From: Elusimicrobia bacterium RIFCSPLOWO2_01_FULL_60_11
Lineage (GTDB): Bacteria > Elusimicrobiota > Elusimicrobia > 2-02-FULL-39-32
Reading direction: 5' to 3'
DNA: 11,148 nucleotides
NCBI GenBank assembly: GCA_001800085.1
Contig: MGUS01000016.1
Location: forward strand, 8,985 to 20,132
Below, piece after piece: positions 1 through 6,085 of the stretch (position 1 is its first letter; each line of letters begins with the position of its first letter). The notes under the pieces are model-generated. The model was not told the origin of the DNA, made no database searches, and was given only the letters and a program-made list of their open reading frames with translations. The position numbers were made by a program, and so were the translations under genes.

Positions 1-701
1 TAGAGCTCGGGTTTCTGCACCAGCTGCATGCACATGTTGTCGATGAGCATCTCTTCGTACTCGATCCGGCCCGCGTATTCCTTGGCCACTTCGCGGGCGA
101 CTTCGAAGAAAAGCCCGTCCGTGCATTTCATGATGTTGGCCTTGGCGATGGCGGTCACTTTGCGGCGCTTGGTTTTGACCGCGTGCTCGAAGGCGAATTT
201 CACGATGCGCCGGGAGCCGAATATGGAGATGGGCTTGATGGAGATGGCCGAATCCTCGCGGATCCTGTTCTTGGAGAGCTTGATGACCTCTTTGGATTCG
301 GGCGCGCCCACGGGCCACTCGATGCCCGCATAAAGATCTTCGGTATTTTCCCGGACGATGATCAGGTCGATCTTCTCGTATTTGGAGCGCACGCCCTTAT
401 AGGATTTGCAGGGGCGGAGGCAGGCGTATAGATCGAGTTCTTTTCTCATGGCCACGTTCACTGAGCGGAAACCCGTGCCGATGGGCGTGGTGATGGGCCC
501 CTTGATGGCCACCTTGTTCTTGCGGACGCTGGCCAGGACGGAATCGGGCAGGGGGGTGCCGGCCGTTTTCATGATGTCCACTCCTGCTTCCTGCACGTCC
601 CAGTCGATCTTGACACCGGTGGCGTCCACCACTTTGCGGACGGTCGCCATGATCTCGGGGCCTGTCCCGTCTCCGGGAATTAGAGTCACTTTATGGGTCA
701 T
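1..701 (-). CDS. icd: NAD-type isocitrate dehydrogenase, N-terminal part (cut by window edge)
   Basis: Oxidative decarboxylation of isocitrate to 2-oxoglutarate in the TCA cycle, cytoplasmic. The 233 codons visible begin at ATG 701-699, with AAGGA four bases upstream (710-706). Family motifs: GDGTGPEI near residue 10, RENTEDLYAG (117-126), KANIMKCTDG (187-196) and IDNMCMQLVQKPE at the window edge. The substrate loop GFRSVNVAMRKELDLYACLRP (split here: S80, N82, R86, R96) carries the Ser and Asn typical of isocitrate dehydrogenase, which argues against 3-isopropylmalate dehydrogenase. It looks like the shorter IDH3/NAD-type rather than the large monomeric form, but cofactor choice depends on residues beyond the edge. 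It has its own promoter and no obvious functional link to the glycan genes. The C-terminal third or so is missing only because the window ends. Confidence 0.93.
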   Translation of the reverse strand, partial: MTHKVTLIPGDGTGPEIMATVRKVVDATGVKIDWDVQEAGVDIMKTAGTPLPDSVLASVRKNKVAIKGPITTPIGTGFRSVNVAMRKELDLYACLRPCKSYKGVRSKYEKIDLIIVRENTEDLYAGIEWPVGAPESKEVIKLSKNRIREDSAISIKPISIFGSRRIVKFAFEHAVKTKRRKVTAIAKANIMKCTDGLFFEVAREVAKEYAGRIEYEEMLIDNMCMQLVQKPEL

Positions 702-745
702 TTTATCCTTTTCCTTTCGTTTATTGACGGAAAAACTGCCGCTTA

Positions 746-774
746 AGGATAACAATAGAACACTGTTTTGTCAA
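746..774 (-). promoter_or_regulatory. Sigma70-like promoter for icd
   Basis: On the minus strand there is a perfect -35 TTGACA (774-769), a 17-nt spacer and a -10 TATCCT (751-746, four of six consensus bases). A transcript would start near 739 and leave a leader of about 40 nt before the ATG at 701. The stretch is AT-rich compared with the flanking genes. The upstream glycosyltransferase stops at 788, only 13 bp before the -35 box, so read-through from that gene may add to expression. Confidence 0.7.
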
Positions 775-787
775 CCCCGTATATATC

Positions 788-1942
788 TTAAGGATGAAGG
801 GTCTTGGAATAGAGGCCTTCCTGGGCCTTGACCATCCCCCGGATATCGAAGGTAGAATCGATGGATTTGACGGCGGAGGCGGAAAGGCGTCCCCGCAGGC
901 CCGGGTCCTTCAAAAGCATGGACAATTTAGCGGCAAATCCCCCCTTGTCTCCCGGCCTGATCAAAAAGCCGTTCTCCTGGTCCTTGACGATCTCGGGCAC
1001 CCCGTCCACGGCGTAGGCCACCACCGGCTTGGCCAGGATGAGGGCTTCCACGGCGGACCTGGGCAGGCCTTCCCAGAGGGATGTGAGTACGAAAATATCG
1101 CAAAGGGCCATGAGAGCGGGGACGTCTTTTCTCCAGCCAAGGAGCTTGACCGAAGCGCCGATGCCGAGGGAACGGATTTTTGCCTCTACTTGGGGGCGCA
1201 GTTCCCCGTCTCCAGACCAGATGAAGACCGTTTGGGGCACGGTTTTCAGGACCCTTTCCGCCACTTCGACGAAGGCCACCGGGTCTTTCTGGAGCTTGAA
1301 GGGTCCCGCGGAGAACACCACTTTGGTTCCGTCCGCGATCCCAAGCTCTTTGCGCAAGGCGCTCAAATCGGTTGCGCGGGCCGAGGTCTGGATGGTGCCG
1401 ATGTCCACGCCGCTGCGGATAAGGACATATTGTTCCCGCCGGCCGATGCCCAGGCGAAGTCCCTGTTCGATGTTCTCCTGGGAGACGGCGACCAAAATAT
1501 CCGTGAATTTGGCGATGAAGATCTCAAGGGTGATGAAGAGCCAGCGGATTAAAAAATTCTGGTAGGGGTTGAAGCCGAAGCCGTGGATGGAGTGGATGAT
1601 GACGGGTACTTTGGCGGAGCGCGCGGCCAAGCGGCCCAAAATTCCCGCCTTTGAGGAATGAGTATGGACGATGTCCGGCGCTTCGCGTTTCAAAATTTTG
1701 GTGAGTTCCAGAAGGCAGAGGAAATCTTTGATGGGGCTGATGGGGCGCACCAGGTTGGGAACGAATTCGAGCTTTATATTTTCGATCTTCCGCGCGGCAT
1801 CATCCTGGATCCCGCCGGGCCCGGAAATCAAGCCGACATCGAATTTCTCGAGGTCCAGGTGCTCCACGGTGAAAAGCGTGTTCCCCTGCGCTCCCCCCAG
1901 TTCAAGCATCGTGATGATGTGGATGACCTTGGCCTTTTTCAC
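788..1942 (-). CDS. Glycosyltransferase family 4 (GT-B fold, group 1)
   Basis: A 384-residue cytoplasmic glycosyltransferase that would move a sugar from a nucleotide donor to a lipid-linked or glycan acceptor. The N-terminal acceptor domain has the glycine-rich loop LELGGAQGN (14-22), the HTHSSKAGILGR segment (93-104) and HSIHGFGF (117-124). The C-terminal donor domain has SAGPFKLQKDP (211-221), SGDGEL (243-248) and the EX7E signature in SLWEGLPRSAVEAL (E291 and E299), followed by KPVVAYAVDGVPEIV. Length is normal for GT4. The start is GTG at 1942-1940; the ATG eight bases further up is out of frame and runs into TGA at once, so GTG is the best choice although the ribosome site is weak. Donor and acceptor cannot be read from the sequence. 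It is transcribed toward icd and divergently from the CgeB-like gene. Confidence 0.9.
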   Translation of the reverse strand: MKKAKVIHIITMLELGGAQGNTLFTVEHLDLEKFDVGLISGPGGIQDDAARKIENIKLEFVPNLVRPISPIKDFLCLLELTKILKREAPDIVHTHSSKAGILGRLAARSAKVPVIIHSIHGFGFNPYQNFLIRWLFITLEIFIAKFTDILVAVSQENIEQGLRLGIGRREQYVLIRSGVDIGTIQTSARATDLSALRKELGIADGTKVVFSAGPFKLQKDPVAFVEVAERVLKTVPQTVFIWSGDGELRPQVEAKIRSLGIGASVKLLGWRKDVPALMALCDIFVLTSLWEGLPRSAVEALILAKPVVAYAVDGVPEIVKDQENGFLIRPGDKGGFAAKLSMLLKDPGLRGRLSASAVKSIDSTFDIRGMVKAQEGLYSKTLHP

Positions 1943-1977
1943 GCCACCATGATACCAAATTTAATAGAATCGTTTGG
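1943..1977. promoter_or_regulatory. Short divergent intergenic region with AT-rich core
   Basis: Only 35 bp separate the GTG of the GT4 gene from the ATG of the CgeB-like gene. The AT-rich core at about 1957-1970 offers TTTAAT (1960-1965, plus, five of six -10 bases) and TATTAA (1966-1961, minus, four of six). No good -35 box is seen for either and neither gene has a clear Shine-Dalgarno sequence. If these -10 boxes work, both transcripts would have almost no leader. This reading is weak; promoters inside the neighbouring coding sequence are equally possible. Confidence 0.35.
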
Positions 1978-3003
1978 ATGATCCTCTTCGTCGCATCGAG
2001 GGAAACCGACTATCTTCAGGACCTGACCTACGCCGGGCTCGCGGAGATTTTGGGCGTGGAGAAGGTGTGGGATTTTCCAAGCCATTGGCAGTATCATTCC
2101 GAAAAACGGTTCTTCTGGAACAAGAAGGCGGAGTATCCCCAGAACCTCGGGTATACGCCCTCCGACCAGCTCTGCGCTCTTTCGTCCTTCTCCGAGGCCA
2201 ATCTCGCGGTCCTGGCAAGCGCCAAGCCGGACGCCCTGCAAGAGTTCCATAAAATTTTCGACGAGCTCAAGTGCCCCTGGGTCTTTGTGGACGGCGGGGA
2301 CCGCAAGGAGATCGGAGGGGATTTCAAGCGCACGGGTGGAGATGCGTCTTTCCGGCTCTTCCAGGAGCTTTGGCGCAAGCGGCCCCCGGCCCTTGTCTTC
2401 AAGCGGGAGCTGTCTTTGCAGTCCCGCGACCCGCTTGTTCTTCCCTTTCCCTTTTCGTTCAAATCAGGGGACACCTTACTTAATTCTGCTGAATTAAGTA
2501 AGGTGTCCCCTAAATACGATGTTCTCTTTTGGGCGGTCGAGTCGTCGGAAACGAGGGCTCTGGCCTTTCAAGTCCTTAAAGGGAAGTACGATTGCGAGGC
2601 CAATGGTTCCGTGCCCGGGCAGAAATTCCGCAAATACGGCCTGCGCGGCAAGGAATATTTTGAGGCGCTCGCCTCCGCCAAAATCGCCTTAAGCTTCCGG
2701 GGCGAGGGGTTCGACACCCTGCGCTACTGGGAGATCCCCGCCTGCGGCTCCTTCATGGTCTCCGAGCCGCCAATCATCCAAATCCCGGAGAATTTTAAAG
2801 ACGGCAAGCACGCGGTCTTCTGCAAGCCGGACTTGTCCGATTTGACGGATAAAATCGATCATTTCCTGAAGAACGAGAAGGAAAGGGAGGACATCGCCCG
2901 GGCAGGCCGGGAACATCTCCTCAAATATCACACTCACCGCGCGCGCGCGGAATATTTTATCGGGAAGGTGAAAGAGGTTCTCTCGCTGGACTTGCGCCGC
3001 TGA
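1978..3003 (+). CDS. CgeB-like glycosyltransferase carrying an in-frame palindromic insert
   Basis: A 341-residue protein that looks like the CgeB/spore-maturation type of GT-B glycosyltransferase (Glyco_trans_1_2 donor domain). The C-terminal half shows the typical order: YDVLFWAVESSETR (180-193), a small YFEALASAKIALSFRG segment (227-242), DTLRYWEIPACGSFMVSE (246-263), then the late helices ending in REHLLKYHTHRARAEYF. The N-terminal half (1-160) is poorly conserved acceptor domain with WVFVDGGDRKE at 101-111. Residues 163-178 are encoded by a perfect 46-bp palindrome in the linker between the two domains and probably form an added loop. Start is ATG 1978; no clear ribosome site. It is the only plus-strand gene in the window, and its last 47 bp overlap the end of the convergent flavoprotein gene. 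Donor and acceptor unknown. Confidence 0.8.
   Translation: MILFVASRETDYLQDLTYAGLAEILGVEKVWDFPSHWQYHSEKRFFWNKKAEYPQNLGYTPSDQLCALSSFSEANLAVLASAKPDALQEFHKIFDELKCPWVFVDGGDRKEIGGDFKRTGGDASFRLFQELWRKRPPALVFKRELSLQSRDPLVLPFPFSFKSGDTLLNSAELSKVSPKYDVLFWAVESSETRALAFQVLKGKYDCEANGSVPGQKFRKYGLRGKEYFEALASAKIALSFRGEGFDTLRYWEIPACGSFMVSEPPIIQIPENFKDGKHAVFCKPDLSDLTDKIDHFLKNEKEREDIARAGREHLLKYHTHRARAEYFIGKVKEVLSLDLRR
2466..2511. repeat. Perfect 46-bp palindromic element (21-bp arms, 4-nt loop) inside a gene
   Basis: Left arm 2466-2486 begins AGGGGACACC and ends TTAATTC; loop TGCT is 2487-2490; right arm 2491-2511 is its exact reverse complement. Pairing stops at the next base outward. The element resembles dispersed REP-like or miniature palindromes that begin GGGGACACC; I recall similar ends near IS200/RAYT-type transposases but cannot verify that here. 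No second copy and no transposase are in the window. Within the glycosyltransferase frame it codes for residues 163-178; both other forward frames meet TAA inside it. In mRNA it would form a very stable hairpin. A 46-bp insertion alone would shift frame, so two further bases (or a target duplication) must have come with it. Confidence 0.9.
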
Positions 3004-4309
3004 TCAGCTCCGCCGTTTTTTTTCCATCCAGGATGGCCTCTTCCATGAACGAATACTTCCAGGCCCCGTAGCGCCCGATGGAGTGGATGGAGTTCCCGTT
3101 CAAGAACTTCAATATCTTCTCCATCTGCGCTTTTCTCTCCGGGGTATAGACCACATAGGCGTAGCGGATGGGAATGTAGTCCGCCACCAATATCTTGTCT
3201 GATTTCTTCAATATTTTGGCTTCTTCAAGGCCTTTCCGGATGCCTTTCAAGAAATCGGGATTTTTGAAATCGGGCACTTTCCCCGCCGGGCAGCCCACTT
3301 CCACATACATCGAGGAGCACCCTTTGGGCACGATGTGGGGCGTGAAGTTCATGGGGAACCCCACGCGGTAGAACGGGAACTTCTTCTCGGGGAAATAGAT
3401 CCAGCTCCGGTCCGAGATCTTCGAGCGGTCCACGCCCAGGTTGACGCAGAGGACGGAAGTGAAGCGGAGGCGCGCCTTCAGGCACTCGATCTCCGGCGGC
3501 AGGCCCGGCATCCTCTTCAGAAGTTCCGCCAGGGGCAGAGTGGAAACGAGGGAATCATAATCGAGGACATCCCCGTTCGAAAGGCGCACTTTTTTCTCAC
3601 GCCACAGGACCTCGTCCGCCGCGCAGTTCAACCGGACATCGAGCCCTTTGGCGATGGATTCGGATAGCACCTGGATGCCGCCTTTTTTGGGATAGAGGAA
3701 AGTGGCGTTGTATCCGAAAGATTTCTTGGGGCGTTTTTGGGAACCCGCCACGACATCCCCCACCTTGGGCTGGGGCACGAACATGCCGCACCATTCCGCC
3801 GTCATCTCCTTCAGATCCACCTGCCAGAGTTTCTCGTTGTAGGGCTTCATGAAGTGCTTGTGGATGCCCGCCCCGAAGGTGCGCAAACTCCAGTCGGCGA
3901 AAGGCAGCGAGGTGGAGCGGAGTGCGGGGTCGGAATATTTTTTTACGGCCTCTTTGAAGCCCTCCACGCATTCGGAGATGACTTTTTTGGGAAGGCCGAA
4001 GGTGTTGGCCTGGAAAGGATATTCGGTCTGCACGCCGTTGGAAAAAATAGAGGCTTTCCTAATGCAAGTGTAGAGGTTGCCCGCCAGGAGCTTTTGGATG
4101 AGGCCCTTGGTGTAATCGTAGTGGAGGTGGAGCAGGTGGCCCGTGATGTCGAAGGTGAAGCCCTTCAAGGTGACCGAGCGGGCGGTCCCCCCCACGGAAC
4201 CGCTTTTTTCGGCGATTCGGACGTCGTGATGAGCGGGGTCCAGATGGTAAGCGGCCGAGAGCCCGGCCAATCCTCCGCCGAGCACCACGACCTTGCTCTT
4301 ATTTTTCAA
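2957..4309 (-). CDS. UDP-galactopyranose-mutase-like FAD flavoprotein (amine oxidase/HemY superfamily)
   Basis: A 450-residue cytoplasmic flavoprotein. The N-terminal Rossmann motif VVVLGGGLAGLSAAYHL (7-23), acidic E34 and GSVGGTARS (38-46) bind FAD; the C-terminal IGRYGAWKYSFMEEAILDG (411-429) closes the flavin site. The middle resembles eukaryotic-type UDP-galactopyranose mutase: FDITGH (53-58), EYPFQ (96-100), FMKPYNEKLW (153-162), YNATFLYPKKGGI (200-212), WIYFPE...PFYR (303-315). That suggests UDP-Galp to UDP-Galf conversion or a related nucleotide-sugar reaction, but one expected diphosphate-binding Arg is Phe177, so the substrate is uncertain; protoporphyrinogen-oxidase-like annotation is the alternative. 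Start is TTG 4309-4307 with AAGG (4319-4316) six bases upstream; it overlaps the previous gene by 11 nt. The frame is open further up, but that part is only the shadow of the WecA-like gene. Last gene of the run; its end overlaps the convergent glycosyltransferase. Confidence 0.82.
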   Translation of the reverse strand: MKNKSKVVVLGGGLAGLSAAYHLDPAHHDVRIAEKSGSVGGTARSVTLKGFTFDITGHLLHLHYDYTKGLIQKLLAGNLYTCIRKASIFSNGVQTEYPFQANTFGLPKKVISECVEGFKEAVKKYSDPALRSTSLPFADWSLRTFGAGIHKHFMKPYNEKLWQVDLKEMTAEWCGMFVPQPKVGDVVAGSQKRPKKSFGYNATFLYPKKGGIQVLSESIAKGLDVRLNCAADEVLWREKKVRLSNGDVLDYDSLVSTLPLAELLKRMPGLPPEIECLKARLRFTSVLCVNLGVDRSKISDRSWIYFPEKKFPFYRVGFPMNFTPHIVPKGCSSMYVEVGCPAGKVPDFKNPDFLKGIRKGLEEAKILKKSDKILVADYIPIRYAYVVYTPERKAQMEKILKFLNGNSIHSIGRYGAWKYSFMEEAILDGKKTAELISGASPAREPLSPSR

Positions 4310-5348
4310 TATCGACCTTGGCGAGCCAGACGCCCACGAAGTAGCAGATGATGAAGACGAGGATGTAGAGCGGCACCGCGTACCAGAACCAGATGCGCGT
4401 GGTGAGCCAGGCGGCAAAGGAGAGGACGACCGTGACCGTGACGGCGATGGTGACGATCTGGGGGCGCGTAAATCCCATCTTTTCCAGGCGCAGGGCGAAA
4501 TGGTCCTTGCTGCCCATGAAGGGCGACAAGCCCTTTCTATAGCGGAGGAGGGCCACGAAGAAGGTGTCATAGATGGGCACGCCCAGGATGAGGATGGGGG
4601 CCAGCACGCCCGCATTGTGCTCCGTGCTGTATTCCGTGCCCAGCGAGAGCGAAGCCAGGACATAGCCGATGAACAAGCTGCCCGTGTCCCCCATGAACAT
4701 CTTCCTTTTCTTGCTCAGGTTGAAAGGCAGGAAACCCAGGACCGCTCCGGCCAGGACCACGGCGGTCATGTTGACGTAGATCTGCTCCGTCGGAAGGGAG
4801 ATGAAGAGGAAGGCGAGCGCCGCCACCACGGCGATGCCCCCCGCCAGCCCGTCCATGATGTCGATGATGTTCATGGCGTTCATCACCCCCGTCACCCAGA
4901 TGGTGGTTAGGAGGAACGCGAGCCAGCGGGGCTGGATGAAGTTGAGCTGGATGTCGAAGAACAGCAGGATGGAGGCCGCCGCGAACTGCACGGCGAATTT
5001 TTCCTTGAAAGAAAGCCCGCCGGCGACCGTGTCGTCCACGAGGCCGAGGAGGAGCACCAAAGCGCCCCCGTAGAAAATGCCCCAAAGGGACCTTAAAGTC
5101 CCCGAGGGATAGGTCGAGAATACCCGGACGAGGACCAGGGTCGCAATGAAAGAGACCGCGATGGCGGCTCCCCCCAGGTACGGCGTGGGTTCGCGGTGGG
5201 TCTTGACCGCGGTCGTGGGGTGGTCGATGACGCCGAAGCGGAGCGCCACCCAGCGGAAGACCGGGCTCAAGGCCAGAGAGCCCAGGAATGCCGTGAGGAA
5301 CCCGGCGGGGTAGAGCAGGGACTGGTGCGTGAAGAAGAAGCTCTTCAC
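4299..5348 (-). CDS. WecA/MraY-like polyprenyl-phosphate sugar-1-phosphate transferase
   Basis: An integral inner-membrane enzyme (349 residues, about ten hydrophobic helices) that transfers a sugar-1-phosphate from a UDP-sugar to undecaprenyl phosphate and so starts lipid-linked glycan synthesis. Family motifs: PTPYLGGAA (55-63), GLVDD with D105-D106 (Mg/carrier site), NAMNIIDIMDGLAGG (157-171), NLSKKRKMFMGDTGSLFIG with D221 (210-228), and a cytoplasmic loop SKDHFALRLEKMG (280-292) in place of the multi-histidine loop of WecA. This points to the WecA/TagO side rather than to peptidoglycan MraY, judged from the glycan-gene context. The start is GTG 5348-5346, overlapping the stop of the GT2 gene as GTGA; the end overlaps the flavoprotein start by 11 nt. 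Both overlaps suggest coupled translation. Confidence 0.9.
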   Translation of the reverse strand: MKSFFFTHQSLLYPAGFLTAFLGSLALSPVFRWVALRFGVIDHPTTAVKTHREPTPYLGGAAIAVSFIATLVLVRVFSTYPSGTLRSLWGIFYGGALVLLLGLVDDTVAGGLSFKEKFAVQFAAASILLFFDIQLNFIQPRWLAFLLTTIWVTGVMNAMNIIDIMDGLAGGIAVVAALAFLFISLPTEQIYVNMTAVVLAGAVLGFLPFNLSKKRKMFMGDTGSLFIGYVLASLSLGTEYSTEHNAGVLAPILILGVPIYDTFFVALLRYRKGLSPFMGSKDHFALRLEKMGFTRPQIVTIAVTVTVVLSFAAWLTTRIWFWYAVPLYILVFIICYFVGVWLAKVDIEK

Positions 5349-6085
5349 GGCGCCGTCCTGCGGAAGATGCGCGCGGGCAGGCCGAGGCGGGCCGCCGAGT
5401 ATTTGAGCAGGGTCCAGAGCGCGAGCGTCCCGTAGACGGCGCTCGGGACAAAGCCGATGGAGGAGGATTCTTTGAAATATTTCGCGGGCACGGGCACGTC
5501 TCCGATCCTGAATTTGAAGAAGGTCAATTGTATCAAAAACTCCTGATCGAAGACAAAACTGTCGGAGTTCTCCTGCCAGGGCAAGGTCTCGAGGACCCGG
5601 CGGGAATAGGCCCGCATGCCCGAATGGAATTCCCCCAGGTTCTGGCCCAGGTAAAAATTCTCCAGGATGGTGAGAGCGCGGTTGGCCAGGTACTTGTAGA
5701 GAGGCATGCCCCCGCCCAGGGCCTCGGCCCGGGAGCGGATGCGGTTGCCGAGCATGGCGTCGGTGATGCCCAGTTCGATGGGGCGGATGAGTGCCGGGAT
5801 CATGCGCGCGTCGTACTGGTAGTCCGGGTGGATCATCACCACGATCTCCGCGTCGGTCTTCAAGGCCTCCGCGTAGCAGGTCTTCTGGTTGGCGCCGTAA
5901 CCGCGGTTGCGCGCGTGGCGGACGACTTTCAAGCCCAGGGATTCGGCCGATCGTACCGTGCCGTCCTGCGAGGCGTCGTCCACCAGGATCAGGCGGGCGT
6001 TCAGATCCTTGGGAATGGACTCCACGGTGGCCTTCAGGGTCCGCTCGGCGTTATAGGCGGGCAGGACGACGGCGATGCGGCTCAT
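5345..6085 (-). CDS. Family 2 glycosyltransferase, DPM1/polyprenyl-phosphate sugar synthase type
   Basis: A 246-residue GT-A enzyme. It opens with IAVVLPAYNAERTL (4-17), then LVDDASQDGT (34-43), RGYGANQKTCY (61-71), the metal/donor motif MIHPDYQYD (84-92), GNRI (113-116), GEFHSGMRAY (151-160) and FDQE (179-182). This arrangement is typical of dolichyl/undecaprenyl-phosphate mannose or glucose synthases, which make the lipid-phosphate sugar donors used by GT-C enzymes outside the cell. That fits the two YfhO-like genes just upstream. No C-terminal membrane helices are evident, only mildly hydrophobic stretches around 216-235. ATG 6085-6083 overlaps the stop of the preceding gene as ATGA, and its own stop overlaps the next start as GTGA. 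Confidence 0.9.
   Translation of the reverse strand: MSRIAVVLPAYNAERTLKATVESIPKDLNARLILVDDASQDGTVRSAESLGLKVVRHARNRGYGANQKTCYAEALKTDAEIVVMIHPDYQYDARMIPALIRPIELGITDAMLGNRIRSRAEALGGGMPLYKYLANRALTILENFYLGQNLGEFHSGMRAYSRRVLETLPWQENSDSFVFDQEFLIQLTFFKFRIGDVPVPAKYFKESSSIGFVPSAVYGTLALWTLLKYSAARLGLPARIFRRTAP

Noticed and set aside
794..1552. Plus-strand open frame (252 codons) opposite the GT4 gene
   Set aside because: No domain or ribosome site, and fully antisense to a clear GT4 protein.
2937..2950. Alternating CG run (CCGCGCGCGCGCGG), possible Z-DNA-prone tract
   Set aside because: Explained by Arg-Ala-Arg-Ala codons near the end of the glycosyltransferase; too short to argue for a role.
4310..4663. 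Upstream extension of the flavoprotein frame (118 codons, open to an ATG)
   Set aside because: It is Ser/Pro/Arg-rich, lies entirely over the well-supported WecA-like gene in another frame, and precedes the FAD-binding motif that should be near the N-terminus.
5087..5102. Small hairpin GGGAC...GTCCC within the WecA-like gene
   Set aside because: Only five base pairs, inside conserved coding sequence, no following T-run to suggest a terminator.
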